A DNA stretch of 51,927 nt, taken from the NCBI GenBank assembly GCA_009691245.1, contig SHUM01000021.1, positions 1-51,927 on the forward strand, read 5' to 3'. Shown here in pieces: positions 6,534 through 14,905 of the stretch. Source of the stretch: Acidobacteriota bacterium (GTDB lineage Bacteria; Acidobacteriota; Terriglobia; 2-12-FULL-54-10). The position numbers and the translations under genes were made by a program. Every line of letters begins with the position of its first letter. Within the stretch, counting starts at the first letter, position 1. The notes under the pieces are model-generated. The model was not told the origin of the DNA. It did no database searches and saw only the letters and a program-made list of their open reading frames with translations.

Positions 6534-7526
6534 CTAGTTGGATCTGGGAATCATTCCCCTGCTATATTCATACACACAATTCTTGCCGCTGCGCTTGGCG
6601 CTGTATAGGGCTTGGTCGCTGGATTCAAGCATATCCTGAAAGCTCGGGAAGTCCTGCAGCTCGGTGCTGGAAACTCCGATGCTGATGGAAGCGAGTGTCC
6701 GGTGACGGCCCTGGGTATAGGCTCCATCGGAGACGGCGGTGCGCAGACGTTCAGCAAGCACCAAGCCGGTCTCGGTGTCCGTATTGGGAGCAAGCAGAAC
6801 AAACTCCTCGCCGCCATAACGGGCTAGGATGTCCACGCGACGCGTGCGCGATTTCAGCCGGGCCGCTGTTTCCTTCAATACGTAATCGCCCAGCAAGTGC
6901 CCGAAGGTGTCATTGACCTCTTTGAAATTATCGAGATCGAGCATCATCAGTGTCGCTGGTTTCTTATAACGCCGGTATTCCTCCCAAATGCGTTGCGCCA
7001 CCTGGAAGAAATAGTAGCGATTGTAAAGTCCGGTCATTTGATCGGTCGCCGCCACTTGCTCCAGCCGCGTGTTGGCATCCGACAACTCTTTTTGCTTGCG
7101 TTCGAGCTCCAGGTTCAGATTGATGATTTCAAGCAGGGAGGCCAGGTCCGCGGACCGTTCCCGGGCAATTCCGCCGATTAGCTGTTGTCCAAAGATCTTT
7201 TCCGATAGCGGGAAAAACGTGTAGTTCAGCGTAGTTATTTTTCCATCGGGAGTAAGATGATGCAGCTCGGTGTGGCGACTGCCTTGGAGCAAGAAATCCT
7301 GGAGATCCTTAATACGGATCACGGAAACCTCATCCAATATGTCGAGTAGGCTACGGCCTTCCGCTTTCGTTTCCGGGCAGAAGCGCGCCTCAAAACTTGG
7401 ATTGGCGTAGAGGATTCTCCACTGAGTATCGAAAATGATGGCGTAGTCGGGACAGTTCTTGAAAAACTCAAGCGACGAAGGGGCTTGCTTGGACTCTGTT
7501 GTTTGTGGGTCAGGCATAACAACCAT
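6534..7526 (-). CDS. PAS-GGDEF diguanylate cyclase
   Basis: A 330-residue cytoplasmic protein. A PAS-type sensor (~18-130) is followed by a short coiled coil (~131-160) and a GGDEF domain (~163-325). The active-site loop reads GGEEF, which is functional in known enzymes. An inhibitory I-site RRVD lies exactly five residues before it, so product inhibition by c-di-GMP is expected. No transmembrane segment is visible. The signal sensed by the PAS domain is unknown. It ends about 40 bp before the start of the transglutaminase-like gene, which follows on the same strand. Confidence 0.9.
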   Translation of the reverse strand: MVVMPDPQTTESKQAPSSLEFFKNCPDYAIIFDTQWRILYANPSFEARFCPETKAEGRSLLDILDEVSVIRIKDLQDFLLQGSRHTELHHLTPDGKITTLNYTFFPLSEKIFGQQLIGGIARERSADLASLLEIINLNLELERKQKELSDANTRLEQVAATDQMTGLYNRYYFFQVAQRIWEEYRRYKKPATLMMLDLDNFKEVNDTFGHLLGDYVLKETAARLKSRTRRVDILARYGGEEFVLLAPNTDTETGLVLAERLRTAVSDGAYTQGRHRTLASISIGVSSTELQDFPSFQDMLESSDQALYSAKRSGKNCVYEYSRGMIPRSN

Positions 7527-7612
7527 TCGCCGAGCAATCCTCTGACTGTAAAGATATGCTTCGTATCAGCCAGTCTTGGTAACCATCTTTAGCTGGCACG
7601 GAGTGGAAGCTC

Positions 7613-7873
7613 CTACTGCACCTTTTCTGGCGCGAACTTCAGCTCCAGTTGCGCGAATACCTCGCTTTGCAGATCATCATCCGGCCGGCTGATGAAGTCA
7701 ATCCAGCCAAACTTAAGCAGCATCGGCCGGTCCTCGATCTGCGCCACTACACCGAGGAACTCGCGCGTCGAATCGACGAAGACAGTAATAAACTGCATGT
7801 CAGAATTAAACTTCTTGAGGATGGGAACCAAGCGACCGCGAACCCGGTCCAGCCGTTCGGAACTTAATTGCAT
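7613..7873 (-). CDS. Conserved-looking small hypothetical protein
   Basis: An 86-residue soluble protein. ATG 7873 is preferred because GAGG lies 8 nt upstream. GTG 7882 is an alternative. It has alternating strands and helices (MQFITVFVDSTREFLGVVAQ), no membrane segment and no known motif. It lies between the divergent rhomboid gene and the diguanylate cyclase. No function is assigned. Confidence 0.6.
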   Translation of the reverse strand: MQLSSERLDRVRGRLVPILKKFNSDMQFITVFVDSTREFLGVVAQIEDRPMLLKFGWIDFISRPDDDLQSEVFAQLELKFAPEKVQ

Positions 7874-8119
7874 TAAGGCCACCTCAGAGATAAGCTCTTA
7901 TGCGGAGCCTATACGGCAAAAGATCAATAACTGCCAGACTAATATAGGGTTAGATACACAAGACCCACGGATAAAATTCTAGCACACAATGTAACTGCAG
8001 TTGCATAGTTCAATTCTCCGGAGATAGATTAGGTAATGCGGTGCCAGTGGCTTCCCGCGCCATCGCCGCACTACGCAATATTCACAAATTGGCATAAGTC
8101 GAAAGTTACTAGAACTCGC

Positions 8120-8821
8120 ATGATTCCTCTGTGGGACAATGTGCCCCGAAAACGATTTCCCCTGGTTACCCTGGCGGTCATCCTGGTCAACTGCGCGGTG
8201 TTCTTACGCGAGATCGCCGTGCCGGCCGAGCAAGCCGGGATGGTAATCCAAACCTTCGCGCTGATTCCTGCCCGTACCGCCGGGTATCTTGTCGGCGAGC
8301 CAGGCAGCTTCAACACTTCCATCCTGACGCTGCTGACTTCCATGTTCATGCATGGCGGGTGGATGCATCTCATCGGCAATATGTGGTTCCTGTGGATCTA
8401 CGGCGATAATGTGGAAGATCGCATTGGCCAGGGGAGATACATTTTGCTGTATCTCGCCGGCGGACTGGCCGGTGGCGCGGCTCACGTTTATTTTCAACCC
8501 GATTCCACTGTGCCCACGCTCGGCGCCAGCGGTGCCATTGCCGCCGTGATGGGTGCGTATCTCATCACTTTTCCCAAAGCGAAGATTCTGACGCTGGTGC
8601 CACTATTAATCTTTCTGGTCCGCTGGGAGCTTCCCGCCTATGTCATTTTGATTTACTGGTTGGTGCTGCAGACGTTCAGCGGCGTCGCCTCGCTCGCCGC
8701 CGCGGACTCTTCCATGCAGGGCGGGGTGGCATGGATGGCGCACGTGGGTGGCTTTCTGGCGGGCATCCCCCTGATGATCCTGCTGCGCAGTCCCAGGCGA
8801 TCCAGCCGGAGAGCCGCGTAA
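8120..8821 (+). CDS. Rhomboid-family intramembrane serine protease
   Basis: A 233-residue membrane protein. The start MIPLWDNVP at 8120 is typical of this bacterial subgroup; the longer frame to 8036 is not needed. About six membrane helices are visible. The loop motif HGGWMHLIGNMWFLWIYG corresponds to the conserved rhomboid helix 2 region. The catalytic dyad is Ser137 in GASGAIAAVMG and His208 in MAHVGGFLAG. Rhomboids cleave single-span membrane proteins within the lipid bilayer. The substrate is unknown. The glutaredoxin-like gene follows ~20 bp downstream and may be co-transcribed. Confidence 0.9.
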   Translation: MIPLWDNVPRKRFPLVTLAVILVNCAVFLREIAVPAEQAGMVIQTFALIPARTAGYLVGEPGSFNTSILTLLTSMFMHGGWMHLIGNMWFLWIYGDNVEDRIGQGRYILLYLAGGLAGGAAHVYFQPDSTVPTLGASGAIAAVMGAYLITFPKAKILTLVPLLIFLVRWELPAYVILIYWLVLQTFSGVASLAAADSSMQGGVAWMAHVGGFLAGIPLMILLRSPRRSSRRAA

Positions 8822-8842
8822 CGAAATCATGAACCCGATGGA

Positions 8843-9172
8843 ATGGACCTGAAGGCAGGCATGAGCATCCACTGGCTTGGCAAATGGTTGGGATGGGAAA
8901 AGAATTTCGGTGATGCCTCGCGTGCTCCGGAGGTGCGCGTATACACCCGGGCGAACTGCCATCTCTGCGAGGAAGCCAAGGCCCTGCTCAAGAATTTACA
9001 GCGGGAAGAGCCGTTTGCTTTTGAAGAGGTTGATATAGATGGCGACCCCGAACTGCGCCAGCGCTACAATGACGACGTGCCTGTGATTTACGTTCACGGA
9101 CGAAAGGCTTTCAAACACCGCATTGATGGGAGGACATTTCTGAAGAGTCTGCGTGCGGGCCGTCGCGCATAG
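8843..9172 (+). CDS. Glutaredoxin-like protein (DUF836 type)
   Basis: A 109-residue protein. A thioredoxin-fold domain starts at ~31 with YTRANCHLCEEAKALL, a CxxC redox motif at the start of helix 1. It continues with the cis-Pro region DDVPVIYVHG. The size and motif match small glutaredoxin-family thiol-disulfide proteins. The first ~29 residues, including WLGKWLGWEK, are not part of the fold, and an inner start at ATG 8861 is possible. The neighbouring rhomboid gene may share the transcript. Both redox codons are normal Cys codons here. Confidence 0.82.
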   Translation: MDLKAGMSIHWLGKWLGWEKNFGDASRAPEVRVYTRANCHLCEEAKALLKNLQREEPFAFEEVDIDGDPELRQRYNDDVPVIYVHGRKAFKHRIDGRTFLKSLRAGRRA

Positions 9173-9214
9173 CGTAGCCAGAACTCAGCCCGGGCGAGCG
9201 GGCTAATAGCGGGA

Positions 9215-9430
9215 CTACATGCTGCTTTCGTCCTGAGTATAGGTGTAGCCGGGCAGCGTGGAGAGGTCGCCCTGCTTTTCCACCTTCACGCGCAGAACCT
9301 GCTCGCCTTTGGTGTTGCGCAGCATGGCATAGGTGGCGAATACTTCGCTGTATAGCTTGGTTACCAGATAGGTGTCACCGGTATCGTTTTTCCGCCACAC
9401 CTGGCCCAATAAAATTTTCTTGACCGCCAC
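9215..9430 (-). CDS. Small conserved hypothetical protein
   Basis: A 71-residue protein starting at GTG 9430, with GGAGGT about 3 nt upstream (sense strand). The longer open frame to 9574 has a Cys/Arg-rich unlikely N-terminus and is rejected. The sequence MAVKKILLGQVWRKNDTGDT followed by several strands suggests a small beta-barrel (SH3/KOW-like size), but I do not recognise the family. It is divergent from the outer-membrane protein gene at 9636. Confidence 0.6.
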   Translation of the reverse strand: MAVKKILLGQVWRKNDTGDTYLVTKLYSEVFATYAMLRNTKGEQVLRVKVEKQGDLSTLPGYTYTQDESSM

Positions 9431-9635
9431 ACGACCTCCGTTGCTTCGCGGTCCAAATCTTAAACTACAGCAGATTTTAACGAACTCAATTAATGTACCA
9501 CAACCGCACCTTGCGGGCCTTTGGTTCGGTGATGATAAGCCGTGATTCGCTGGCGCACAATGTTGAGAGCGCATATTCCCGTTGACTTGCGCGATGGACG
9601 GGACTGATGGAAGGGACTAATGGAAGGGACTAGCG

Positions 9636-10493
9636 ATGCGAAATAAATTGGCAAGCTTATTGGCGGTGGTTTTGGTTTGGATGGGCACCGTATCCGTTAG
9701 TCAGTCGCAGACTCCCGCGCCCGCGCAGGCAGAAGAAGAGAGTCCGATTCAGGACAACGGATTCCTGGTGGAAGAGGCCTACAATCAGGAGGACGGCGTC
9801 GTCCAACACGCCAGCCTGCTGAACTACTTCCGGGACAGCAAGGATTGGAACTACGGTTTCACGCAGGAGTGGCCGCTCCCCTTCGATTGGCGCCACCAGT
9901 TTAGCTACACGCTCTCGGCGGTCCGGCCCGGTGCGTTGCCAGATGATGGACCCGGCTTCGGCGATGTGGCGCTCAATTACCGTTACCAGCTAGTGGGCAG
10001 CGGGAAGGACCGTGTCGCCGTCGCCCCGCGATTATCCCTCTTCCTGCCCTCGGGCGATTCCAGGCAGGGAAGGGGATTCGGTGGCACGGGCTATCAGGTG
10101 AATCTGCCTCTCAGCATCCAGCACAACAAATGGATTGTCTCTCATTGGAATGTTGGCGGAACGCTGGTGCCCGACGCCAGGAACCTGGCGGGCGACCAGG
10201 CCCGAACTACCGGATTTAATTTCGGGAAAAGTCTCATCCTGCTGGCGCATCCGAACCTGAACTTAATGCTGGAAACGATTTGGACAGGGCAACAAGCCGT
10301 TGCTGGTCCAGGCAGAACTGATTCCGGCCATGCGCTGTTCATCAGTCCCGGCGTGCGCTGGGCGCATAATTTTGAGAGCGGATTGCAGATCGTCCCCGGC
10401 GTGGCACTGGCCTTTGGCGCAGGACCCAGCAAGGACGAAAAAATCCTGGTGTTCTACCTGAGCTTCGAACATCCCTTCAAGAGCGCGGATTGA
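9636..10493 (+). CDS. Outer-membrane beta-barrel protein (phenol MetA/transporter-like)
   Basis: A 285-residue protein with a signal peptide (residues 1-24, cut near SQSQT). Alternating beta strands such as RVAVAPRLSLFLPSG and FISPGVRWAHNF end in a terminal aromatic strand (ILVFYLSFEHPF). This resembles the MetA-pathway/transporter outer-membrane family of unknown substrate. The upstream region repeats a 13-bp unit (gatggaagggact / aatggaagggact, ~9606-9632) just before the ATG; its GGAAGG may act as RBS. It converges with the hydrolase gene across a long palindrome at 10522-10603. Confidence 0.7.
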   Translation: MRNKLASLLAVVLVWMGTVSVSQSQTPAPAQAEEESPIQDNGFLVEEAYNQEDGVVQHASLLNYFRDSKDWNYGFTQEWPLPFDWRHQFSYTLSAVRPGALPDDGPGFGDVALNYRYQLVGSGKDRVAVAPRLSLFLPSGDSRQGRGFGGTGYQVNLPLSIQHNKWIVSHWNVGGTLVPDARNLAGDQARTTGFNFGKSLILLAHPNLNLMLETIWTGQQAVAGPGRTDSGHALFISPGVRWAHNFESGLQIVPGVALAFGAGPSKDEKILVFYLSFEHPFKSAD

Positions 10494-10521
10494 TTCAGAC
10501 CATTTTTACAGTTGCCTGATT

Positions 10522-10603
10522 AGAGCCCCGACCGCCAGGGAGGGGACACGCTCGCCGATTCCCAGACCGTTGCAGGTGCCCCCTCCCTGGCGGTCGGGGC
10601 TCT
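10522..10603. repeat. Large REP-like palindrome or bidirectional terminator
   Basis: Two perfectly complementary 24-nt arms (10522-10545 and 10580-10603) flank a 34-nt spacer. The arms are GC-rich, starting AGAGCCCCGACCGCC. They lie between two convergent genes and would end transcription from both sides or protect mRNA ends. The arm sequence resembles intergenic REP-type repeats I associate with acidobacterial genomes. No second copy is visible in this window. Confidence 0.75.
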
Positions 10604-10626
10604 GATACACCCAAAGTAAATATTGG

Positions 10627-11946
10627 CTAGAAGCGAGCATTCATCCACTTCTGCAGATAATCAAAGAAATTTTTTACCGTGTTGGAATACTGGCCGGGCG
10701 TGGATTCGCATTCCACACAAGGTGTGATGCCGTGCGTGGCTCCCTCAATGATCACGAAATCCTTGTCTTTGCTGGCCGCCATCTCGTAGTGAATCTCGTT
10801 ATCGCGGATGAAGTAATGCCCGCCCATCGTAGTAATGAGCACCGGCACCGAAATCTGCCGCACCGCGCAAGGCACCGAGTTGTTGCTCGAACACCAGTCG
10901 ATGCCGTCCATGGCGTCTGTCGAGCGCACGGCGTTGGCGCCCAGGAATGACCGGATGGTCAGCAGTCGCGTGCCTCCCTGGAATGTACCGTTCGATTCCC
11001 GCATCCCCTTTGTCGGCTTCCGCACGCTCTCCACGATCTGCGTGGAAATGGTCCCATCGTTCTTCAAGAGCTTTTGCGGTTTGACCGTCGCGTGGTGGAT
11101 GCTGGAGTCCATCTCCATCAGCCGCGCGCCAATTCCGCGCACCACCAGGAAAGCATCGTCATCAGGGTAGATGTCCTTGCCGGCCTTCATTTGTTTCCGG
11201 CGCTCCAATGCCGTGGCGATCAAACGGTTCATCCGATCGGACTGTGCCTTGAAATATTTATTGCGAAACGCTTCCGAATAACTAGCCGAGCCATCGGGGC
11301 GATATCCATTGCGAGGATTGAAAGGATCCAGGTCGGGATTGATGCGCGCAGGGTCTTTTTCGTCCAGCATGGCGGGGTTCAGGCTGCGCACGGCGTTGGC
11401 TGGGTTCGACGGATGAGCATCGACGAAGATCATGCCATCCGCTTTGGGCAGTCCCGCCAGATTATTCCCGCACTCGAGTAATTTGTTCGCGCCCTGGCAG
11501 TAGGACGGCCCCTTCTCCGCCACCGCCTGATAAAAACTCATTGACGACCCGCCGCCGCTGTGTCCGAACAGAACAATCTTGGTGATGCCGGGCTGCTTCT
11601 TCAAGAACTCGACACCTTCTTTAATATCGAGCGGAATCTCCTCCCAATCCACGGCGGCCTCATTGTTGTCCGAGCGTGGATTCATCCCCAATACAAGGAA
11701 ACCTCGTTTGGCCAGCTCCTTGGTGCCCAAGTGTCCGAGGAAGTTAGAGGTGCGATGTATGAGGATCACGCCCACATGCGGCGCCGGCCCCGAGTCCGGC
11801 TTATAGAGCGCCCCCTTTGCCGCGCCGCGAAACTGAATGTATTGCGGATTGCTCTGACTCATCGCCAGCGGCGCGCCAGCAAGAATCGCAAATATCGCCG
11901 CCAGCAGCGAAAGCCTCCTGAACTGAAAGAGATTCCAAGTCGTCAT
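10627..11946 (-). CDS. Secreted alpha/beta hydrolase
   Basis: About 439 residues, starting at ATG 11946 with GAGG 5 nt upstream; the GTG at 11952 is less likely. An N-terminal signal peptide ends near AMSQS. The alpha/beta-hydrolase fold shows VGVILIHRTSN (oxyanion strand), the nucleophile elbow GHSGGG with Ser at position 130 of this start, and a C-terminal EGATHGITPC with the likely catalytic His. A long insertion (~140-310) between elbow and C-terminus may form a lid. Several Cys in the mature part could form disulfides in the periplasm. The substrate is unknown. Confidence 0.82.
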   Translation of the reverse strand: MTTWNLFQFRRLSLLAAIFAILAGAPLAMSQSNPQYIQFRGAAKGALYKPDSGPAPHVGVILIHRTSNFLGHLGTKELAKRGFLVLGMNPRSDNNEAAVDWEEIPLDIKEGVEFLKKQPGITKIVLFGHSGGGSSMSFYQAVAEKGPSYCQGANKLLECGNNLAGLPKADGMIFVDAHPSNPANAVRSLNPAMLDEKDPARINPDLDPFNPRNGYRPDGSASYSEAFRNKYFKAQSDRMNRLIATALERRKQMKAGKDIYPDDDAFLVVRGIGARLMEMDSSIHHATVKPQKLLKNDGTISTQIVESVRKPTKGMRESNGTFQGGTRLLTIRSFLGANAVRSTDAMDGIDWCSSNNSVPCAVRQISVPVLITTMGGHYFIRDNEIHYEMAASKDKDFVIIEGATHGITPCVECESTPGQYSNTVKNFFDYLQKWMNARF

Positions 11947-12071
11947 ATGCACCTCAATGAATGTGAAGTTGCCTGATTGCGTCGCGGGGGCATGATATCA
12001 GAACAAATGCGGCGACGGAGCCTATTCTAATATTTTTAATCGGAGAAATCGGTGTAATCTGCGGATCAGTC

Positions 12072-12809
12072 TTATGGTTTGCGAGCAACGATCATGAACC
12101 GATCGAGATGAACCTGCAGGCAATTGGCTGCAAAGCCTGCCGCTGACAACCACTCCAACTGTTTGGCCAGCGTCGCCGGAGAATGGCCCTTGGCGTGTTC
12201 GTGTTGTTGATGCTCATCGAAGTTGCGGCCTGTGCGCCACGCCGGATTTTGCTCCAGCGCGTTCCATGCCGCTCGGCAGGCATCCAACTCAGCATCCTCA
12301 AACGATCTCTTGTCCACAATTAGAAAGTAGCCGCCCTTCTCGATTGTGGCGTACACCCAGGCATAAAGTGCGCGCTGCGCGGCCTGCGGAAGATGATGCA
12401 GCACCTGCACCGAGACCGCGATTTGATAGCTGCCCGCCGGCACCATGACCGATGCGAGCTGGGTCAAATCATGTTGAATGGCTTGATATTGATTACTCCA
12501 TGGCCGCAAGCGATCGCGCGCCAGATTAATCATGGCGGCCGAAGAATCAATGCCCACAATGCGCATATCGCCGCGCTGCTGGAATATCTGCTCTTCCACT
12601 CGGCCCGAGCCAAAGCCCAGATCGACGATCCACTTGCCGGACTGGTAGAGGCCGCTCACCATGGCCACCAGCATGTTCACCTGCAATGCCCGCGAGGGAT
12701 TGGCGTCGGCGATGGCCCGATCCCAGTGGGCGGTGAATTCCGGCTCGTGCCAACGGTCTGCCATGTTCTCAGTCTCACCCCTAACCCAGCCGGATGTCGA
12801 GTGATTCAT
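12072..12809 (-). CDS. SAM-dependent methyltransferase (class I)
   Basis: A 245-residue soluble protein. The SAM-binding motif I WIVDLGFGSGRVEEQIF (~60-76) is followed by motif II RIVGIDSSAAMINLA and the post-motif LHHLPQAAQRALYAW. The C-terminus ends with a typical strand (DRFMIVARKP). The first ~15 residues are uncertain; ATG 12764 (MADRWHEPEF) is an alternative start. The substrate cannot be inferred. It is flanked by the convergently placed hydrolase tail and the toxin gene. Confidence 0.82.
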   Translation of the reverse strand: MNHSTSGWVRGETENMADRWHEPEFTAHWDRAIADANPSRALQVNMLVAMVSGLYQSGKWIVDLGFGSGRVEEQIFQQRGDMRIVGIDSSAAMINLARDRLRPWSNQYQAIQHDLTQLASVMVPAGSYQIAVSVQVLHHLPQAAQRALYAWVYATIEKGGYFLIVDKRSFEDAELDACRAAWNALEQNPAWRTGRNFDEHQQHEHAKGHSPATLAKQLEWLSAAGFAANCLQVHLDRFMIVARKP

Positions 12810-12870
12810 CCTGTTGGAGGCATTCTAGCGCCGCAGGTGAATCGGGTACATTGATGGTAGCCGTCAAGCC

Positions 12871-13287
12871 TTATGATGGGGAGCGAAACGGATTGAAAGT
12901 TTTCACACCAAGCGACGAAAAATCCTTCGCATTACGGGTGGCGATTTGCAAGCCATGGACGAGCGCGGTAGCGGCGATCATGGCATCCTCGGCCAAATGA
13001 TGCGGACGGCCCTCCATCAGTGTTGCCCATTGGCGGAAGCAGGGTGCGCTCATCGGAAGGATATTTGCGGATTGCTCCATTTGGTCGGCCCACTGTTCGA
13101 TTTCCTCCGCTTTTTCCGGATCGTTTTTTTTGGTTCTTTCGATTCCCCGCTGGATCTCTCCCAGAGTAACCGCGGAGAGGAACATTTGGTTCAAATGCAA
13201 TCCGCTGACCCAGTTCACCACACCGCCATGTGGACGAGGCTTGTGCAGCTCGGAAATCACGTTCGTGTCCAACAAGTAGCGGGTCAT
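12871..13287 (-). CDS. vapC: PIN-domain toxin (VapC-like ribonuclease)
   Basis: A 138-residue PIN-domain protein. The N-terminus MTRYLLDTNVISELHK gives the first catalytic Asp7. Further acidic residues lie in LGEIQRGIE and LAEDAMIAATA, followed by the Asn/Asp pair of RNAKDFSSLG. These coordinate Mg2+ in the PIN nuclease site. VapC toxins cleave specific RNAs and stop translation. The start overlaps the antitoxin stop as ATGA (13284-13287), so translation is coupled. The RNA target is unknown. Confidence 0.9.
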   Translation of the reverse strand: MTRYLLDTNVISELHKPRPHGGVVNWVSGLHLNQMFLSAVTLGEIQRGIERTKKNDPEKAEEIEQWADQMEQSANILPMSAPCFRQWATLMEGRPHHLAEDAMIAATALVHGLQIATRNAKDFSSLGVKTFNPFRSPS

Positions 13288-13541
13288 GAGAATTTAACGG
13301 GCGGACGGAGCTTCCAGCCGCGCCGTGGTGGAATCAGATTCTCAAACACGGGTAGCGGGCCCAGCAGCAACTCCTTCAGGTTCGGTCGAGCCCCCTGCTG
13401 CATTTGCCGCCACTCCGTGATCGGAACCAGCACCGCCGTTTCGACTCCCCGGCGCGTTACGATCTGCGGCCCCTTCTTGAGGGTGGCGTCGAGAAGCTCG
13501 CTGAAGCGCGCCTTCGCGTCCTGCACCTGCCACGAATTCAT
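13284..13541 (-). CDS. Phd/YefM-family antitoxin
   Basis: An 85-residue protein. Its N-terminal DNA-binding and dimerisation domain MNSWQVQDAKARFSELLD, with GPQIVTRRGVETAVLVPITE, is typical of Phd/YefM antitoxins. The C-terminal ~35 residues would wrap around the toxin. RBS AGGAG lies 10 nt before ATG 13541. The palindrome at 13574-13591 lies within the promoter and is the likely site of autorepression by the antitoxin or the complex. Confidence 0.88.
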   Translation of the reverse strand: MNSWQVQDAKARFSELLDATLKKGPQIVTRRGVETAVLVPITEWRQMQQGARPNLKELLLGPLPVFENLIPPRRGWKLRPPVKFS

Positions 13542-13564
13542 AACCTAGTTACTCCTTTCAGCAA

Positions 13565-13594
13565 GTTATACTAACTAGTCATCTGACTAGTCAA
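13565..13594 (-). promoter_or_regulatory. Promoter and operator of the toxin-antitoxin operon
   Basis: The minus strand reads TTGACT (13594-13589), an 18-bp spacer, then TATAAC (13570-13565). The spacer and -35 overlap a palindrome at 13574-13591: ACTAGTCA, two bases, TGACTAGT. A repressor bound there would cover the polymerase site. This matches conditional autoregulation known for Phd-type operons. Binding is inferred. Confidence 0.75.
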
Positions 13595-13672
13595 CCCAAT
13601 TGAGGTTATCCTTCTGCTGAAGTTTTGCTGGTTGACGCTTATCCACACATCGCTAGAAAGGCTTGGGGGCTT

Positions 13673-14002
13673 TCATGAAGAAGCCATTTGATGGCCTAAT
13701 TGGGATTTAGATTTCTTGTAAAAAAGTTCGAGCCGGATATCGTCGACCAGCCCTGCCAGCAAAAGAAGCAGGCCGGGAATAACAAGTGCAATTCGAAGGA
13801 AATTCCATGGCGGGCCAAACCCAATCGCCCAACCGGTAGCCAACGCCAAGAGAATTGACCAACCGGAACAATAGAGGGAATGAACCTGGGCACCCCATAT
13901 CACAAGATTATTTTCAACGGAACCGTTGTTCTCTCTGGCCCTCCACACTTGTACAATTCTCTCCACTTGCGTGTCGCTGAAATTGTAGGTTCTCCAATCC
14001 AA
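13673..14002 (-). CDS. Hypothetical membrane protein
   Basis: A 109-residue ORF with a soluble N-terminus (MDWRTYNFSDTQVERIVQVW) and two hydrophobic segments (~48-64 and ~69-86), followed by a basic tail. It has no recognised domain. Codon use is somewhat AT-richer than the neighbours, and it lies in the remnant-rich stretch between the toxin-antitoxin pair and tmRNA. It may be accessory cargo. Confidence 0.5.
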   Translation of the reverse strand: MDWRTYNFSDTQVERIVQVWRARENNGSVENNLVIWGAQVHSLYCSGWSILLALATGWAIGFGPPWNFLRIALVIPGLLLLLAGLVDDIRLELFYKKSKSQLGHQMASS

Positions 14003-14093
14003 TTTTTCGTGCCGATGGGCGAATTTAATTGCCAGATACCAAAGCAGTGGATAGGCTAGAGCGCGATGGAGCCGGTGAATCAGAACACCAAGG

Positions 14094-14313
14094 GCGAGAA
14101 CTGCTCACCCGCGGCGCGACGATGGAGGAAGTGGCCCGCGTGTTGGGCAATACGGCCAAGGTGGTGGCGGACCATTACGCGCCCTGGTGTCTGGCCCTGC
14201 AGAACCGCGTGCGCGACCTGATGACGCAGGTGCATGTGATGGAGGCCACTGAGTCGCGGTTACAAGGTGGTTACAAGAGCAAATCGAAGCTCGGAACCAA
14301 TTGGAAACAATAA
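14094..14313 (+). pseudogene. C-terminal remnant of a tyrosine recombinase/phage integrase
   Basis: Within an open frame (14029-14313), the segment LLTRGATMEEVARVLGNTAK followed by VVADHYAPW is the end of a tyrosine-recombinase catalytic domain, including the nucleophilic Tyr in DHYAPW. The preceding ~20 residues are unrelated, and the rest of the ~350-residue integrase is absent. It ends only 9 bp from the 3' end of ssrA, a classical integration site. It is therefore most likely the leftover of an integrated element. Confidence 0.75.
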
Positions 14314-14321
14314 AGAAAAAA

Positions 14322-14673
14322 TGGTGGAGGCGGGGGGAGTTGAACCCCCGTCCGAGTAGGCGCCTGATCGAGAGACTACATGCGTATTCGGTTCGTATTG
14401 CCTTCGCGGCTGCCCACATCGAGCCGACAACAGTGAGCAGCTGCTAGTCCGATAAGTCTCGCCCCAACTCCACGGACCGAGGAGCCAGCGCCAGCCTGCA
14501 AAAGTGTCGTTGTGTTCCGCCCTACAGGCGAAGCGGGCACAACGTCGCTAACAGTTAAGCAGCGAGGGCCAAATCATAATTGGCAATTAAGTTTGTTTCA
14601 CACGATTACGGGTGCGTGAACCCCGGCATGCCTCTCTACCCTGCTTCCTTCCCGTCGAACCCGTTTCGCCCCC
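14322..14673 (-). ncRNA. ssrA: Transfer-messenger RNA (tmRNA)
   Basis: A single-piece tmRNA of 352 nt. The 5' end GGGGGCGAAACGGGTTCGAC is the conserved tmRNA start. The 3' end has the T-arm GGGGGTTCAACTCCCCC and CGCCTCCACCA, which pairs with the 5' acceptor strand. The CCA is encoded. The tag frame at 14584-14555 encodes ANYDLALAA and stops at TAA; with the charged Ala the tag ends in the usual ALAA. A -10 box (TATAAT, 14715-14710) lies ~37 nt before the mature 5' end. The strand after CCA is T-rich, consistent with termination. It rescues stalled ribosomes with SmpB. Confidence 0.96.
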
Positions 14674-14770
14674 AGTTCGACCGCTTGCTTTCGGTCCATT
14701 ACAGTCTCCATTATACGCCCAATCCGCCGCACGCCGCATTCACCGATTCGATGCGCGGAGAAAATACCGT

Positions 14771-14799
14771 TTGACAAAAATATGGCGGGGGCATTAAGT
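14771..14799 (+). promoter_or_regulatory. Possible promoter for the GAF-like gene
   Basis: A perfect TTGACA (14771-14776) is followed after 17 bp by TTAAGT. The -35 is excellent and the -10 is poor, so this is a tentative call. It would drive the gene at 14906 with a leader of ~100 nt. Confidence 0.4.
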
Positions 14800-14905
14800 T
14801 CCATGTTGAGAGGATATTGGCGCGGATTCGTGTCAGCGTTCACCCACCCTGCAAAATGGGCTTCGGAGACGTGGCACTAGCCTCGGCCAGCGCGATCATA
14901 CTTTT

